Of a stretch of 64,000 nt of DNA, positions 36,775-48,355 are shown one piece after another. The notes beneath the pieces were generated by a model. It was given only the letters and a program-made list of their open reading frames with translations. It had not been told where the DNA came from and searched no databases. How positions within the stretch are numbered: position 1 is the first letter of the stretch; the number at the start of each line of letters is the position of its first letter. The position numbers were made by a program, and so were the translations under genes. This DNA comes from Rhynchonema sp. JSB1_4 (lineage: Eukaryota > Nematoda > Chromadorea > Monhysterida > Xyalidae), in NCBI GenBank assembly GCA_030248065.1, contig JASAMV010002292.1:62001-126000 (forward strand), in the 5' to 3' direction.

Positions 36775-38330
36775 GGGGGTTTTGAAGGTCGAGAAACTCG
36801 GTGGTGACATTGGTTTTTGGATCCAGTACTTTTCGGAGCTAGAACCGGAACTGGAACCGGAACTCAGTACTTATCCATGCAAATAAGTCACACAATAATG
36901 GTCTGATCGTAAAGGCAGTGGGTGCGGAACATAGGTTTTCGGGGACGAGAAATCTGATGGTGGCATTGGTTTTTGAATCCGGAGCTCTCCGGAGCCAGAA
37001 CCTGAACTGGAACCGGAACTCAGTACTTATCCATGCAAATAAGTCACACAATAATGGTCTGATCGTAAAGACAGTGGGTGCGGAACATAGGTTTTCGGGG
37101 ACGAGAAATCTAATGGTGACATTGGTTTTTGAATCCGGAGCTCTTCGGAGCCAGAACCGGAACTGGAACCGGAACTCAGTATTTATCAAGCAAATAAGTC
37201 GCACAATACTGGTTTGATCATAAAGACAGTGCGTGCGGTGTATAGGTTTTCGGGGTCGAAAAATCTAATGGTGACATTGGCTTTTCAATCCGAAGCTCTT
37301 CGGAGCCAGAACCGGAACTGGAACCGGAACTCAATATTTAGCCATGCAATAAGTCGCACAATACTGGTCTGATCATAAAGACAGTGCGTGCGGTATATAG
37401 GTTTTCGGGGTCGAGAAATCTAATGGTGACATTGGCTTTTCAATCCGAAGCTCTTCGGAGCCAGAACCGGAACTGGAACCGGAACTCAATATTTAGCCAT
37501 GCAAATAAGTCGCACAATACTGGTCTGATCATAAAGACAGTGCGTGCGGTATATAGGTTTTCAATACTGGTCTGATCATAAAGACAGTGCGTGCGGTATA
37601 TAGGTTTTCGGGGTCGAGAAATCTAATGGTGACATTGGCTTTTCAATCCGAAGCTCTTCGGAGCCAGAACCGGAACTGGAACCGGAACTCAATATTTAGC
37701 CATGCAAATAAGTCGCACAATACTGGTCTGATCATAAAGACAGTGCGTGCGGTATATAGGTTTTCGGGGTCGAGAAATCTAATGGTGACATCGGCTTTTG
37801 AATCCGGAGCTCTTCGGAGCCAGAACCGGAACTGGAACCGGAACCCAGTATTTAGCACAGCAATTAAGTCGCACAATACTCCTCTGATGATGAAGCCAGT
37901 GGGTGCGGAACACGGGTTTTCAGGGTCGAGAAATCTAATGGTGACATTGGTTTTTGAATCCGGAGCTCTTCGGAGCCAGAACCGGAACTGGAACCGGAAC
38001 TCAGTATTTATCAAGCAAATAAGTCGCACAATACTGGTCTGATCATAAAGACAGTGCGTGCGGTATATAGGTTTTCGGGGTCGAGAAATCTAATGGTGAC
38101 ATTGGCTTTTCAATCCGAAGCTCTTCGGAGCCAGAACCGGAACTGGAACCGGAACTCAGTATTTATCCATGCAAATAAGTCGCACAATACTGGCCTGATC
38201 ATAACGACAGTGCGTGCGGTATATAGGTTTTCGGGGTCGAGAAACCCAACGGTGGCATTGGTTTTTAAATCTGGAACTTTTCGGAGCCAGAACCGGAACT
38301 AGAACCGGAACTCAGTATTGATCAATGCGA
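36775..38330. repeat. 158-bp satellite array, about nine units
   Basis: Units contain AGGTTTTCGGGGTCGAGAAA, an AGCTCTTCGGAGCC core and an inner GGAACCGGAACT dodecamer pair, with a period near 158 bp. One unit is broken at 37560-37575. Translations such as R-F-S-G-S-R-N-L-M-V-T are repeat artefacts. Confidence 0.9.
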
Positions 38331-38590
38331 ATAAATAGTGTAATAGTGATCTGATCTCCAGTAATGTGTCAGCTGTTTATGTTTCTGGGGTCGGGGAACC
38401 GATGGTGACATCGCTTTTTTAGCTCTGACTTGATTGAGGTGTGAAACAGTAACATGAATACAGTAAAACCACCACAAGGTGAACCTCTACATAGTGAATT
38501 CCTTTGTATAGTGAACGAATTATCAGTGTGATCATATGTATTTTCCGTCCACCGAATGAGAAAATGCGCTTACTCGATATAAAACAAAAA

Positions 38591-39237
38591 TACAAGAAGA
38601 AAAATGCCTGCTGTCGCGCGGCAAGAATCAGGATATGGTTCTCGGTATCATGCTGGTCGCATATAAAACACCTATACAAGATTGTTTACTCCCCAAAGTA
38701 AAAAGATATCAGTGGTTACGCACAGGAGCAAAAGGCGACTAAAAACATCACCGAAACAGAAGAAAAGCTTATTTGCCAAAAAAATGAGCAGGATTTAGAA
38801 AGAGGCATTGCATTCCTTTCGAAAAGTGAATTAAAAAGCGATACGCCATCAAGGAACCATATTGCGGCCAACGCATAATCGTTTTACCCACTCTTTATGC
38901 CGTTACTAGTACGAATCGAACCTGTGACAGCTTGCCGTCGTCGCCTCATTGCGCTATTGGCCGCAATATGGTTCCTTGATGGCGTATCGCTTTTTAATTC
39001 ACTTTTCGAAAGGAATGCAATGCCTCTTTCTAAATCCTGCTCATTTTTTTGGCAAATAATCTTTTCTTCTGTTTCGGTGATGTTTTTAGTCGCCTTTTGC
39101 TCCTGTGCGTAACCACTGATATCTTTTTACTTTGGGGAGTAAACAATCTTGTATAGGTGTTTTATATGCGACCAGCATGATACCGAGAACCATATCCTGA
39201 TTCTTGCCGCGCGACAGCAGGCATTTTTCTTCTTGTA
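38591..39237. repeat. Near-perfect inverted repeat, 281-bp arms
   Basis: 38591-38871 and 38957-39237 are inverted copies. Reading both arms I noticed only isolated differences, for example AAGCTTATTT against AAATAATCTT. The spacer is about 85 bp. The near-identity implies a very recent event, an active element or an assembly inversion artefact. Confidence 0.85.
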
Positions 39238-39708
39238 TCAGCATCAGTCGAGTCAGCCAGGAAGCTCTTCAGTGGCTTATTGGCTCATTTGCTGCGTAGA
39301 TCACAACCACCTGCTGCATGAAGACATGTTGGATTGATATTAAGCCACATACCCATAATTTACATTATTAACAATATGTACTACTGAAAGCTGGCAGAAA
39401 GGGTATTGAACCTCGTGGCTCGGGCTGGGGGGTCCTTGAAATCACAGTTTGAGCTGCGGTTTACCATGTCCCTTGATCAGTCACATTTTAAGTGAGCTTC
39501 GTCTCGCCTTCCTCTATGTTGCTTTGTCCTAAATTGTACCAATGGTTCATCTCATTTCGCACAACGTATTGTTCACCAGCATCTTATAAAATTGTTGACA
39601 GTCACCATGCGCATACCCGATTAGGCGGGTAGTGTCTCCGTTTATTCTCTCTCTCTCAATTTTTTCATCTTGAACACGAAAAACGAGAACGTAAAGTAAA
39701 ACTACGTC

Positions 39709-39876
39709 AACACGAGCCCGATTTCGGAGCTGGCAAAATGTTGAAACATTCATGACGTGGCTGCTGATTTGGTAAACGTTGCACGTTGTGGCATACAACA
39801 TGGAGCATGATGATTTTCTCTTTCTTTGCGTTTTGCAAGTTCACCACCTCCGAAATCGGGCCGTGCTTCCAACCCA
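39709..39876. mobile_element. MITE with ACACGAGCCCG ends, copy 2
   Basis: The end CAACACGAGCCCGATTTCGG is matched by CCGAAATCGGGCCGTG at the right. It is related to 4547-4733. Confidence 0.45.
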
Positions 39877-39984
39877 CAAAACTGTGAATCACAAACAATC
39901 AAGAATCGAATTTTAAAGTATCAACAAAGAAGCAAGAATTCCTGAATCGTTAAAGTTTCCCAGAACTTCAATGTGATGATGACA

Positions 39985-42958
39985 TCAATGGTGGTACACG
40001 CAGATTGTCCAAGCGGTTTCTTCACTTTCGAGGCTTTCCTCACTGCTCAAAGCCGACTCAGAGGAGACTGCTGAAAAATTGCAAAAAACTGTGCAGTTTA
40101 TCGTTATCAATCGGAATGGTGGTTGCAACGCGACTTTACCTTGCCGTTTGCCTCTGGTTAATGCTCTGCGCAACGGGACAAGTCGATTTACACGATCTGG
40201 TGCAGAAAAAGGAGCCGCTGATTCTTTTTCTTCCTCTTCTTCCTCCGAGGGCTCTTCAACTGACACCACAGATTCCGGCGACTCTTCAGACTCTTCGGAT
40301 TCTGTTGATTCAACACTTTCTACACTCATCGATTGCGCAGATTCGACTGAAAATGTGAAAGTTGTTTTGATCTTTTGCTCGTTTCTGGTGGAGCCTGCGC
40401 AAAAAATGCAATGTTTTGACCTTTTTGACCATACCTTGTCTCTTTCTGCGTGCCTCGACGGACTCGAACGATTCGAGGGACGAGTCTTCCGACTCTGGAG
40501 ATTCATCCGACACCGACGCCACTGAAAGTGCGGAATAGTAATATTGCTGTGTGCGCTTAAAGGGCTCGGGACATAACCGTGTAGGAAGGGCTGCAGTGCA
40601 TGGTGTTATACATCGTTGGAAAGCACTCGGACAGGGCATGTCACGCACAAATGTTAGGCTCGTTGGAGAGTTGCTATCTCTCGGTAGAGAGACTTTTCGT
40701 TCCAGAAAAAAGTGAATTGTTTCACAACTTGGAATGACCGGTGCAGAAACCCTAAAGAAGCTGGAGGTCAAGTAACACGTGGATAGGATTACAACAGCTT
40801 CTGGATAACTTATCATCCCAACTACAGTCGCTCAAAGCGTTGCTTCTGTCGGTGAGGGTTCGAAACGTTCCAAAAATCGGCCACATTTTTCGAGAACACA
40901 AGTTAGTCCCTAAATTTTGAGGCCGCGTTTGGTAAGGTTTTTAAATTTCGATACCCTTAGGCTACGGCGTGACAGGCCGAAAAACACCCAAAAATTGCCC
41001 TTAAAGTGCATAGTTGCATTCATTGACGGAAATGGGATGCAAATAGGCTACTTATTGCATCGCATTGGAAACGAGAAAGTCAGATAAACGCACAGTCTAA
41101 CAATCTAGATGAGTTTCAAGACTTCAAACACCATGGACCTACTGTTGCAGCCATGCCAACCCGAATAAGATATTCGGCTACAAGTCGTTACTGTTAAAGA
41201 TTATTGCACATTTGATAGCATCAAGCGATGTAGCTTCAACGTAGCTATCGAACGATATATGACATGCCCATACTATCTCGTACTATGGACAAGTAACGGT
41301 CAAAATTCCGAAATCGCACACGGTGAGGTGACGGTTCATTCCAGAATCGTCAAAAAAGCAGTTTTTTAACCTGTGCTCTCAAGCTTTAGAATTTTTTGGG
41401 ACTTGTTATATATCGTTCGAAAGCTACAACGGAGATACATTGTTTGGTGGTATCACATTTGCAATAGCTACTAATAATTAGCACTTATGGCTGAATATCG
41501 TATCCAGATTTGTATCGCTGCTCCGAGAGATTTGTAGACCTTGAGGTCTTCGAACCTTGATAGGTTGTTAGACCAAGCGTTTCTCTCAATTTTTTATTTC
41601 GAATGCGACACAATCTATGGCTTTTATGTATCACAATTCTCACGATCAATGTGACATTGTAGCTTAGTGGCAATTTAACGGATTTTTAGGTGTGTCACGG
41701 ATCTAACCATGAGTTTCAAAATTTGAAAACCTTATTTTCTGGAACTTTCGACAACGCCCTATTTCCCCATCGCATTTTCATTTCTGCAACACAAAACGCG
41801 GCCTCAAAATTTAGGGACAAACTTGTGTTCTCGAAAAATGTGGCCGATTTTTGGAACGTTTCGCACCCTCACCAAGTAAAGCAATGGTTTGAGCAACTGA
41901 AGTTGTAATGGCAAGTTATCCAGAAGCTCTTGTAATCTTATCACCGTGCTACGTGACATCCAGCTCATTTGTTGTTTCTGCACCGGTCGTTGAAAGTTGT
42001 GAAACAATTCACTTTTTTCTGGAACGAAAAGTCTCTCTACCAAGAGATAGCGAATCTCCAGGGAGCCTAAAATTTGTGCGTGACATTGGCTGTCAGAATG
42101 CTTTTCAGCGGTGTATAACAATATGCCCTGTCACCCTTCCTACGGTTATGTCCCGAGCCCTTTAATTGTTTAGCGGTCGATGCAAATGGTCAGCTCTGGT
42201 CATCAACTCGCAACCACATGTCGTGTTACTGAATAAGCGCGATTGGTACCACATGGCATCAGGGCCGAGTTGATGGCGAGAGTTGACTCTGTGCGTTGAC
42301 GACGTGAACATAAGCCTATACGCAGTGCCTAATTTGAGCAGCCCGCACAAGAAACTGTACATTGCGTTGAGTATGTATATCTAAAACTCGAGTTCACGAC
42401 ATCAGACTGAGATTGGTAATTGCAAAACCAAAACAAAATGAAACCTTGTCTTTTCCTGCGGGCCTCAACAGATTCGACACGTTCTGACAATTCGCTTGAC
42501 ACAGGTTCCCCTGATAATGACACGGACGAAGCCACGACTGGAGAGATTTTGAATTTGTGCTTCAGTCAAAAGCATAAAATGTAATCATCAAACGAAGGTG
42601 TGTGCGTGTTAAGCCCTGTAGAGGACCATTATTCAGAAATTAAACGTATACCTTGTCGTTTGCGCCTTGCTTCAGTGGACTCGACACTTTCCGCACTTTC
42701 AACGGATACAGATTCGGAAGACGGAACAGCTGAAAATCAGAATCACTTAGAAGTGCGCGTTCCCGTTAAAAAATAATAAGCTGTCCTTGTCGCCCCAAAC
42801 AGTCGAATGAGCCAACTTTTAAGACCGCGATTGCCAACGAAAACACTTGAACTTCTAACACGCACAAACGCACCTTGTCGTTTGTCCACGCGCTTGCTCA
42901 GAGCAACATGAGTGAGGGTGAGCCAGAATAGTACACCGAAGTACAATGAAACATTCAT
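39985..42958 (-). CDS. Secreted modular Ser/Glu-rich precursor with basic cleavage sites
   Basis: In minus-strand order the exons are 42958-42874, 42729-42652, 42537-42445, 40521-40435, 40346-40140 and 40070-39985 (TGA). The total is 211 residues with every junction in phase. Exon 1 is a signal peptide (NVSLYFGVLFWLTLTHVALS) ending K-R-V-D-K-R-Q-G. Exons 2, 3 and 4 each encode a short Ser/Glu-rich stretch ending E-A-R-R-K-R-Q-G. Exon 5 is longer, with a Glu run, and ends R-G-K-R-Q-G. All five introns are phase 1 and split that same Gly codon. RRKR and KR are typical proprotein-convertase sites, and cleavage would leave peptides beginning Gln-Gly. The stretches are full of S-x-E (SVESAESVESTE), the motif of Fam20C-type secretory kinases. 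I infer a secreted, acidic, probably phosphorylated and processed precursor. I recognise no homologue. A piggyBac-like element fills most of intron 3. Confidence 0.78.
40561..42161. mobile_element. piggyBac-like non-autonomous element, copy 2
   Basis: Termini AGGGCTCGGGACATAACCG as in 7596-9235, with TTAA at 40557-40560 and 42162-42165. The 1601 bp lie wholly inside intron 3 of the Ser/Glu-rich gene, leaving exons and splice sites intact. Confidence 0.82.
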
Positions 42959-43732
42959 TTTTGAACGGATGTGAAAACACGAAGAGTTGTTCAGAGTGCA
43001 GGTAATTGACTGAGAATGACATACTGCAATGTGGCTCGTTTTATATGCTTGGTTAGGTTACGGTAACCGATTCGATTAAAGTTGTTTATACGTGTCTGCT
43101 TTGTCCCAGATCGACGCCCACGGCACTGCAATAAAAACGTGTCATAATTCGTTTTCGTTGTTAGTGTGTGGTTCATGCGATACGTCATAATCCCGTCCCG
43201 TGGTGTTGTGCACGCATGTGCATTACAACGGCAAGACCATGCATACACGGTGAAAAAATTGTCAATCTTTTTGCTGAAGCCCGTGTTGGCCGTCAGCCCA
43301 CACACGTTGTGTTGCAATGTTTTGTTGCTGAAACGTCTAATAATGTCACTGTTTGTTTTCCTTGTAGAGTAGCTTCATTTTACACTTCAGCCAATTATAC
43401 ATAGGTGTAATTGGCGAGATTGAGAACTTTGATGCGCGTTTTGCGTCATTTTATTCCTTGGGGTGCAACTGCGTCGTAGTGGTACAGGTTGGTTATGTTC
43501 CCTTGGCATTGGTAGGTATAACCGATACACTTAACGAAAATGCCTAATGGTTATGCTTCTATCCCATGACATTGGTAGGTATATAACGAAAATGCCTAAA
43601 TATTATATGATCCTAAACTGAACCAGGCCACCGATTATGTACCTGCCTTAAGAAGGGCTATGGCTGGCTACACCCTAAATCGTCATTATGGTATAATACA
43701 CAATGGTGCTGCAGAAACGTGTGAAATGAACA
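42959..43732. other. Intergenic; no firm gene
   Basis: A plus-strand frame at 43168-43404 is fairly Cys-rich (WCCARMCITTARPC ... VTVCFPC) but has no start, signal or splice partner I can defend. Three TTGGTAGGTATA-like repeats sit at about 43505-43590. Confidence 0.4.
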
Positions 43733-44611
43733 TTATTCTCTCCAGTTAATCTGGTTCATCATCCGATTCAGGGTTTCGCCCGCATTTTCTATTTGTTGGT
43801 CAATGATGCGCGCTTGCTCCCTGGGTGACGCGATTGGTTCGTCAGGTTCCGGCACTGCAAATAAGAACACAATGCACACCCTTGCAGTGACGTTAAAGGA
43901 AGCCCGCCGGTGTGGTGAATATATATTTGAACTACATACCTACTGTAGATCCCTCTAAATCTGCCGGTTAAAACCACTTCATTGCCGCTCATGCAGTGAA
44001 AATTTTTGATATCAAATTTAACGATCGGTGCGGCCCAGGAATGGTGTTTTTCCAGCTTGGGTTGATCAAGTGGCGGGGATCCAGCTTTTGGCCAAGGGAG
44101 GGGCCAAATCCAACAAGTCTTTTTTTATCTAGTGCTTGTTCCATTTTTGAAGACTCATTTTTATCTAGTGCTTGGTTAGAATTTCGCGCCTTTTACACCA
44201 AATATCATACAAAATGTGGCGAAGGGCGCAAAATTTTGGCAGTTTCTACGCGAGCGAAAGCCAAATTTGATTGAAAATAGGTGTATCTGACGCGCGAAGC
44301 ACGCGATTTTTGGACCAAACGATACAATTTAGGGGTCCTGTTCCTTCTTCCTTTCGAAACGGGGGCCTTCAGGTGCCAAATATACCAAAGGGGGCCATGG
44401 CCCCTGTGGCCCTCCTGGATCCGCCCTTGGGCTGATCACAGATTCTTTATACATATACCTACTTACCGTATGAGAGCATTCGTGAAATAAAGTTGGCCAA
44501 TTGCATTTTCTTCAAAGTGTCTTCGTCGTTGTATCGTTTGCGAAATGAAAATCCGAGTCCACCCTGAATCGTCAAGACAAATGCGACCAGAATTAAGGGT
44601 AAGTTGGACAT
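43733..44611 (-). CDS. Small secreted protein with a dibasic site, 88 residues
   Basis: Two exons, 44611-44467 and 43854-43733 (TAA), join in phase 1 at a GTAAGT donor. The N-terminus is a signal peptide (SNLPLILVAFVLTIQGGLG) followed by FSFRKR, a likely convertase site. The remainder starts Y-N-D-E-D-T-L-K-K and is predicted helical (KKMQLANFISRMLSY, then REQARIIDQQIENAGE). No cysteine is present in the mature part. Size, leader and the basic site resemble peptide-hormone or small secreted effector precursors, but I do not recognise the family. It lies 0.8 kb upstream of the Ser/Glu-rich gene on the same strand. Its intron holds a TIR element (44068-44428). Confidence 0.65.
44068..44428. mobile_element. 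TIR element with GGCGGATCC-type ends
   Basis: The left end AAGTGGCGGGGATCCAG and the right end CTGGATCCGCCCTT are inverted. The flanks GGTTGATC and GGCTGATC (8 bp, one mismatch) suggest a hAT-type duplication. It lies in the intron of the 88-residue gene. Confidence 0.5.
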
Positions 44612-45508
44612 ATTGATTGCTCGACAGTCGCGGCTGGGTTATGTTTGGACCGAATGACTGGTGCTGATTAGAATGAGGTAGGTTGTCAATGAGAGCTGGC
44701 TTATATAATGCTCAAACACCGCGCCTCCGCGTAAACACTATAACGCATTACTTTTCTTGTTTGCGTAATCGGATTTCTCCAGACTTTGATTGGGGGACGC
44801 TATACTTAGCTTCGTCCGTGGGTAGGTACCTAATGTGGGTGCAGCCCTCAGACAGTGGCTAGAATACTCAGTACCCAAAATTTATACATAGTAGATCGCA
44901 TGGACAGGTGGCAGACATAACCGTCAATTAACGTCTAATTGACTACTGTATTTCTTGTTAGTGTAAACCATCTTAAGGTCATACAAGGTCACGTCACTGG
45001 CACATCACTCGTTTCTGTTGTCGTTGCTCCTAATCATCCGTATGTTTCTGTTTCTCAGATTATCCGTTGTTTACTCGCAACAGAAGAAATGTGATGTCAG
45101 TTTAAGGGCTTGCTGCTGTAATCTTGTGTTTGTTCCGTAAGCACGTTTTCGGTTAGGTGAAAGCGGAGCTTTACTAATGTTGGCAACGCAGTTGTTTCGT
45201 ACAAACGCAACAGGAAAACTATTGTCATCACGCAACTGCTCTCACTCTGATATTTAAGCGTGTTGTACCACTACAGCAACCCTGTTCGTGCTCACTTACC
45301 GCTTGCTTTTATACTCCAAAATAACGCGACGTCATTACATAGGTATAGCTTGGACTCCAAGCCAAAGAGATCGCGCTATTGCTGTAGTTTGCACACATAC
45401 GTGTGCTGCATAGCACTAGTAGACACCCGGTCAGCTGCGTTTGCGCGAATCACAGGCAGAGGCGTCGACAACAACAGCATTAGCCGGAATTGTGGCGATT
45501 ATTTATGG
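44612..45508. other. No gene recognised
   Basis: Upstream region of the 88-residue secreted-protein gene. I see no exon chain or strong repeat. Confidence 0.45.
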
Positions 45509-46093
45509 TATAGTTAGTTTCTAATTTCATTGCCTCACGCGTTTTTACAGACGCAGGAAAACTCCCGTTTGAAGTCGAAGCAGGCAACAAGCTCAACACA
45601 CGGTCAACAAGCCACGCAGCTGACACACACACAGCTTGTGCGACTGAAACATTCGTATAGTCTGTTGATTATATTTCGACATAGTGTATAAGCCCCATTC
45701 AGCGATGTTTGGAGCGGGCTGGGTCGACGCCATTCTAAATGAATGTTTCAGGCATTGCCAACTCATTCGCAGAGCCAATGAACATTGTTGGTGTTGTGCG
45801 ATGACAGGCCACGTGTTTTTGCGCCACGCGGCAGGCAATGTTCAATCGCTCTTTGCCTGAAGTAGCAATGCTTGAAACATTCATTTAGAATGGCGTCGAC
45901 CCAGCCCGCTCCAAACATCGCTGAATGGGGCTTATACATTATGTCGAAATATAATCAACAGACTATAATGCACACGAGCCAGCTGCGTGGCTTGTTGACT
46001 GTACGTTGAGCTCGTTGCCTGCTTCGACCTCAAACGGGAGTTTCCCTGCGTCTGTAAGAATGCATGAGGCAATGAAATTAGAAATTTACTATA
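45509..46093. mobile_element. Palindromic element, about 230-bp arms
   Basis: The left arm runs from TATAGTTAGTTTCTAATTTC and includes GGAGCGGGCTGGGTCGACGC. The right arm is its inverse, ending GAAATTAGAAATTTACTATA. The spacer is about 115-130 bp. It is non-coding. Confidence 0.75.
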
Positions 46094-46960
46094 GACTCCC
46101 ATAAAGAAGGTTGGAGATCCCTGGTCTGTCATTCACGCATAAGCGGCCTTGGAATCCGCAAGTGAGCTTTTAACATTTTTGTCTGCGCCCTTGATGAACA
46201 ATTTTCGAAATACAGTACATCAGTCAGACTAAGCTACTGCAGGTTACGGTAAGTTCAAAATTACGGTAGTTGAAAATATGAGGACTTGAATATTCATTTC
46301 CCTCGTGTATGGACTATATACCATTGAGCGTTAATAACAAGAATGGATGCAATAATATCATGAAACACACCATAAATCGTATCACCAACACAGTGCGAGT
46401 GCCTCGGTAACAAAATCCGATCTGGTATTATACTGTAAGGGGCTCAGGTGTCCATGTTAACCTTTTAACAGTTAAATTAACGTCCATGGGGATGAACGTT
46501 ACAGAAGCCACGAACCATGTGGAAACATTGGTTAAGCTGCATATTGCCCACGCGATTGAGTCGGCGGACGGGCAATTGAGCAAAGCACATTTGAGCAAGA
46601 CCACTTTGAGCAAGTGAAAAAAGCAAAGTAAAAAAGAGCAGAACCTAAAAACGAATAGGCCTAACCCTAATTATAAAAATGGAAAGTTGTGACAGATTAA
46701 TATTATCTATTAGTAGAAGACACCATAAAAAGTGAGAGCTTGATGAAGGCAGCAATGAAAAGGAAAAAACAGAGAAATAAATGAAGGCAAAAAAGCGAGC
46801 AAGAGCAAATTTAAAAAAATTGCGCAAAAATAAAAACTTTTTTTTGTAAAATACTAAATAAACTAACAACCTAGCCCCATAAAAAGCAGAGAAAAAACGA
46901 GTTCCTAAGCCTAAGTTTAAGAGTCTAAGTTCCAGAAGCCACGAACCATGTGGAAACATT
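46094..46960. other. Repeat mosaic, no gene
   Basis: It contains a left half of the GGGCAATTGAGC MITE from 46570 and short direct duplications (CCAGAAGCCACGAACCATGT near 46500 and 46930) that join it to the palindrome on its right. AT-rich sequence lies between. Confidence 0.5.
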
Positions 46961-46962
46961 GG

Positions 46963-48045
46963 TTAAAGCTGCTGGTCAACAACCCATCGACCTCACTTAA
47001 TCTTGGGGGCAATGCACATTAAGAAAGGTGGGATATCGTGTTACTCGTCTCTGACTTGGAGAGTCGATTCGTTGCTTCCTGATGTTTCACGGCCAGGTTG
47101 AAGTTTGCCCTTCAGTGAAAAAATGCAAAAGTTATGCCGGCTTCCCGTGGAAAGCACAATTCACGGCGACGTTTAAGAATTTCAGAATATCAAGCACAAA
47201 CATTTATTTCATCGGTATGATATACGGCTTTGCAGGAAACAGCTTGCATCCCAAGTGAGAAAACATTTAGTTCCAAAAACCTGGTGTTTTTTGGTCACCG
47301 TTTTCTTCGCCGATAATTTTAAGCATCTGCGATTGACCAGCAAATGTGTTGATCGGACACAAAAATCCTCTAATTACTGTGTACATAACCTGTGCTTTTG
47401 AGTTCTCTGCACCAAACACAGCTAATACAATAATTCGGACAACATGTGCAAGTCGGTCATTATCAGCGCGCGCGCTCAAAAACAACGTGCAGATTCGAGC
47501 ACTCAAAAATGTTTTGTCTTTTTTGGGGTCGCGCACGCCCATAATGACCGACTTGCGCATGTTGTCCGAATTATTGCGTTAGCTGTATTTGGTGCAAAGA
47601 ACTCAAAAGCACAGGTTATGTACACAGTAATTAGAGGATTTTTGTGTCCGATCAACACATTTGCTGGTCAATCGCAGATGCTTAAAATTATCGGCGAAGA
47701 AAACGGTGACCAAAGAACACCAGGTTTTTGGAACTAAATGACTTCTCCTTCAGGATACAAGCTGTTTCCTGCAAAGCTGTATATCATACTAATGAAACAA
47801 ACGTTGGTGCTTGATATTCTGAAATTATTAAACGTTGCCGCGAATTGTCCTTTCCACGGAAACCCGGCAAAATTTTTGCATTTTTTCACTGAGGGGCAAA
47901 CTTCAACCCGGCCGTGAAACATCAGGAAGCAACCAATCGACTCCAAAAGTCAGGGTCGAGTAACCCGGTATTCCACCTTTGTTCAGGTGCACTGCCCCCA
48001 AGATTAAACGAAGTCGATGGGTTGTTGACCAGCACCTTTAAGCTG
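46963..48045. repeat. 1.08-kb inverted repeat
   Basis: The left arm (about 46963-47475) and right arm (about 47530-48045) are inverse copies differing at scattered bases. Near the centre each arm carries the same frame (RLAHVVRII, AQVMYTVIRGFLCP, QSQMLKIIGEENGD), read on opposite strands at 47267-47560 and 47444-47737. This could be a captured exon or chance. The arms differ by several substitutions, so it is older than 38591-39237. Confidence 0.7.
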
Positions 48046-48075
48046 CATATTGCCCACGCGATTGAGTCGGCGGAC

Positions 48076-48355
48076 GGGCAATTGAGCAAAGCACATTTGA
48101 GCAAGACCACTTTGAGCAAGTGAAAAAAGCAGAGTAAAAAAGAGCAGAACCTAAAAACGAATAGGCCTAACCCTAAGCCTAAGCCCAAACACAAAACTAA
48201 TCTCAAGTGTAAGCTTAAGCCCAAGCCTAAGCCTGATACCAAAGTCAGCCTAAGCCTAAGCCGTTAGACCAAAATAAGTGCTCTGCTCTTTTGGCCCTGC
48301 TCTTTTTCACTTGCTCAAAGTGGTCTTGCTCAAATGTGCTTTTGCTCAATTGCCC
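48076..48355. mobile_element. MITE with GGGCAATTGAGC ends and TTAGGC-like core, copy 3
   Basis: The ends GGGCAATTGAGCAAAGCACA and its inverse are intact. The core reads CCTAAGCCTAAGCCC and CCTAAGCCTAAGCC, a degenerate TTAGGC series. Confidence 0.72.

Noticed and set aside
36839..38302. Repeat protein with R-F-S-G-S-R-N-L-M-V-T
   Set aside because: It is a translation of the 158-bp satellite. Frames break at unit variants and mirror on the other strand.
38890..38960. tRNA-like B-box (GGTTCGATTC on the minus strand)
   Set aside because: Acceptor and T stems do not pair, and no full cloverleaf can be drawn.
42743..42873. Read-through of the Ser/Glu-rich gene's first exon as a 71-residue protein
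   Set aside because: The sequence after K-R-Q-G begins with a consensus donor, and the splice to 42729 keeps the repeated module pattern.
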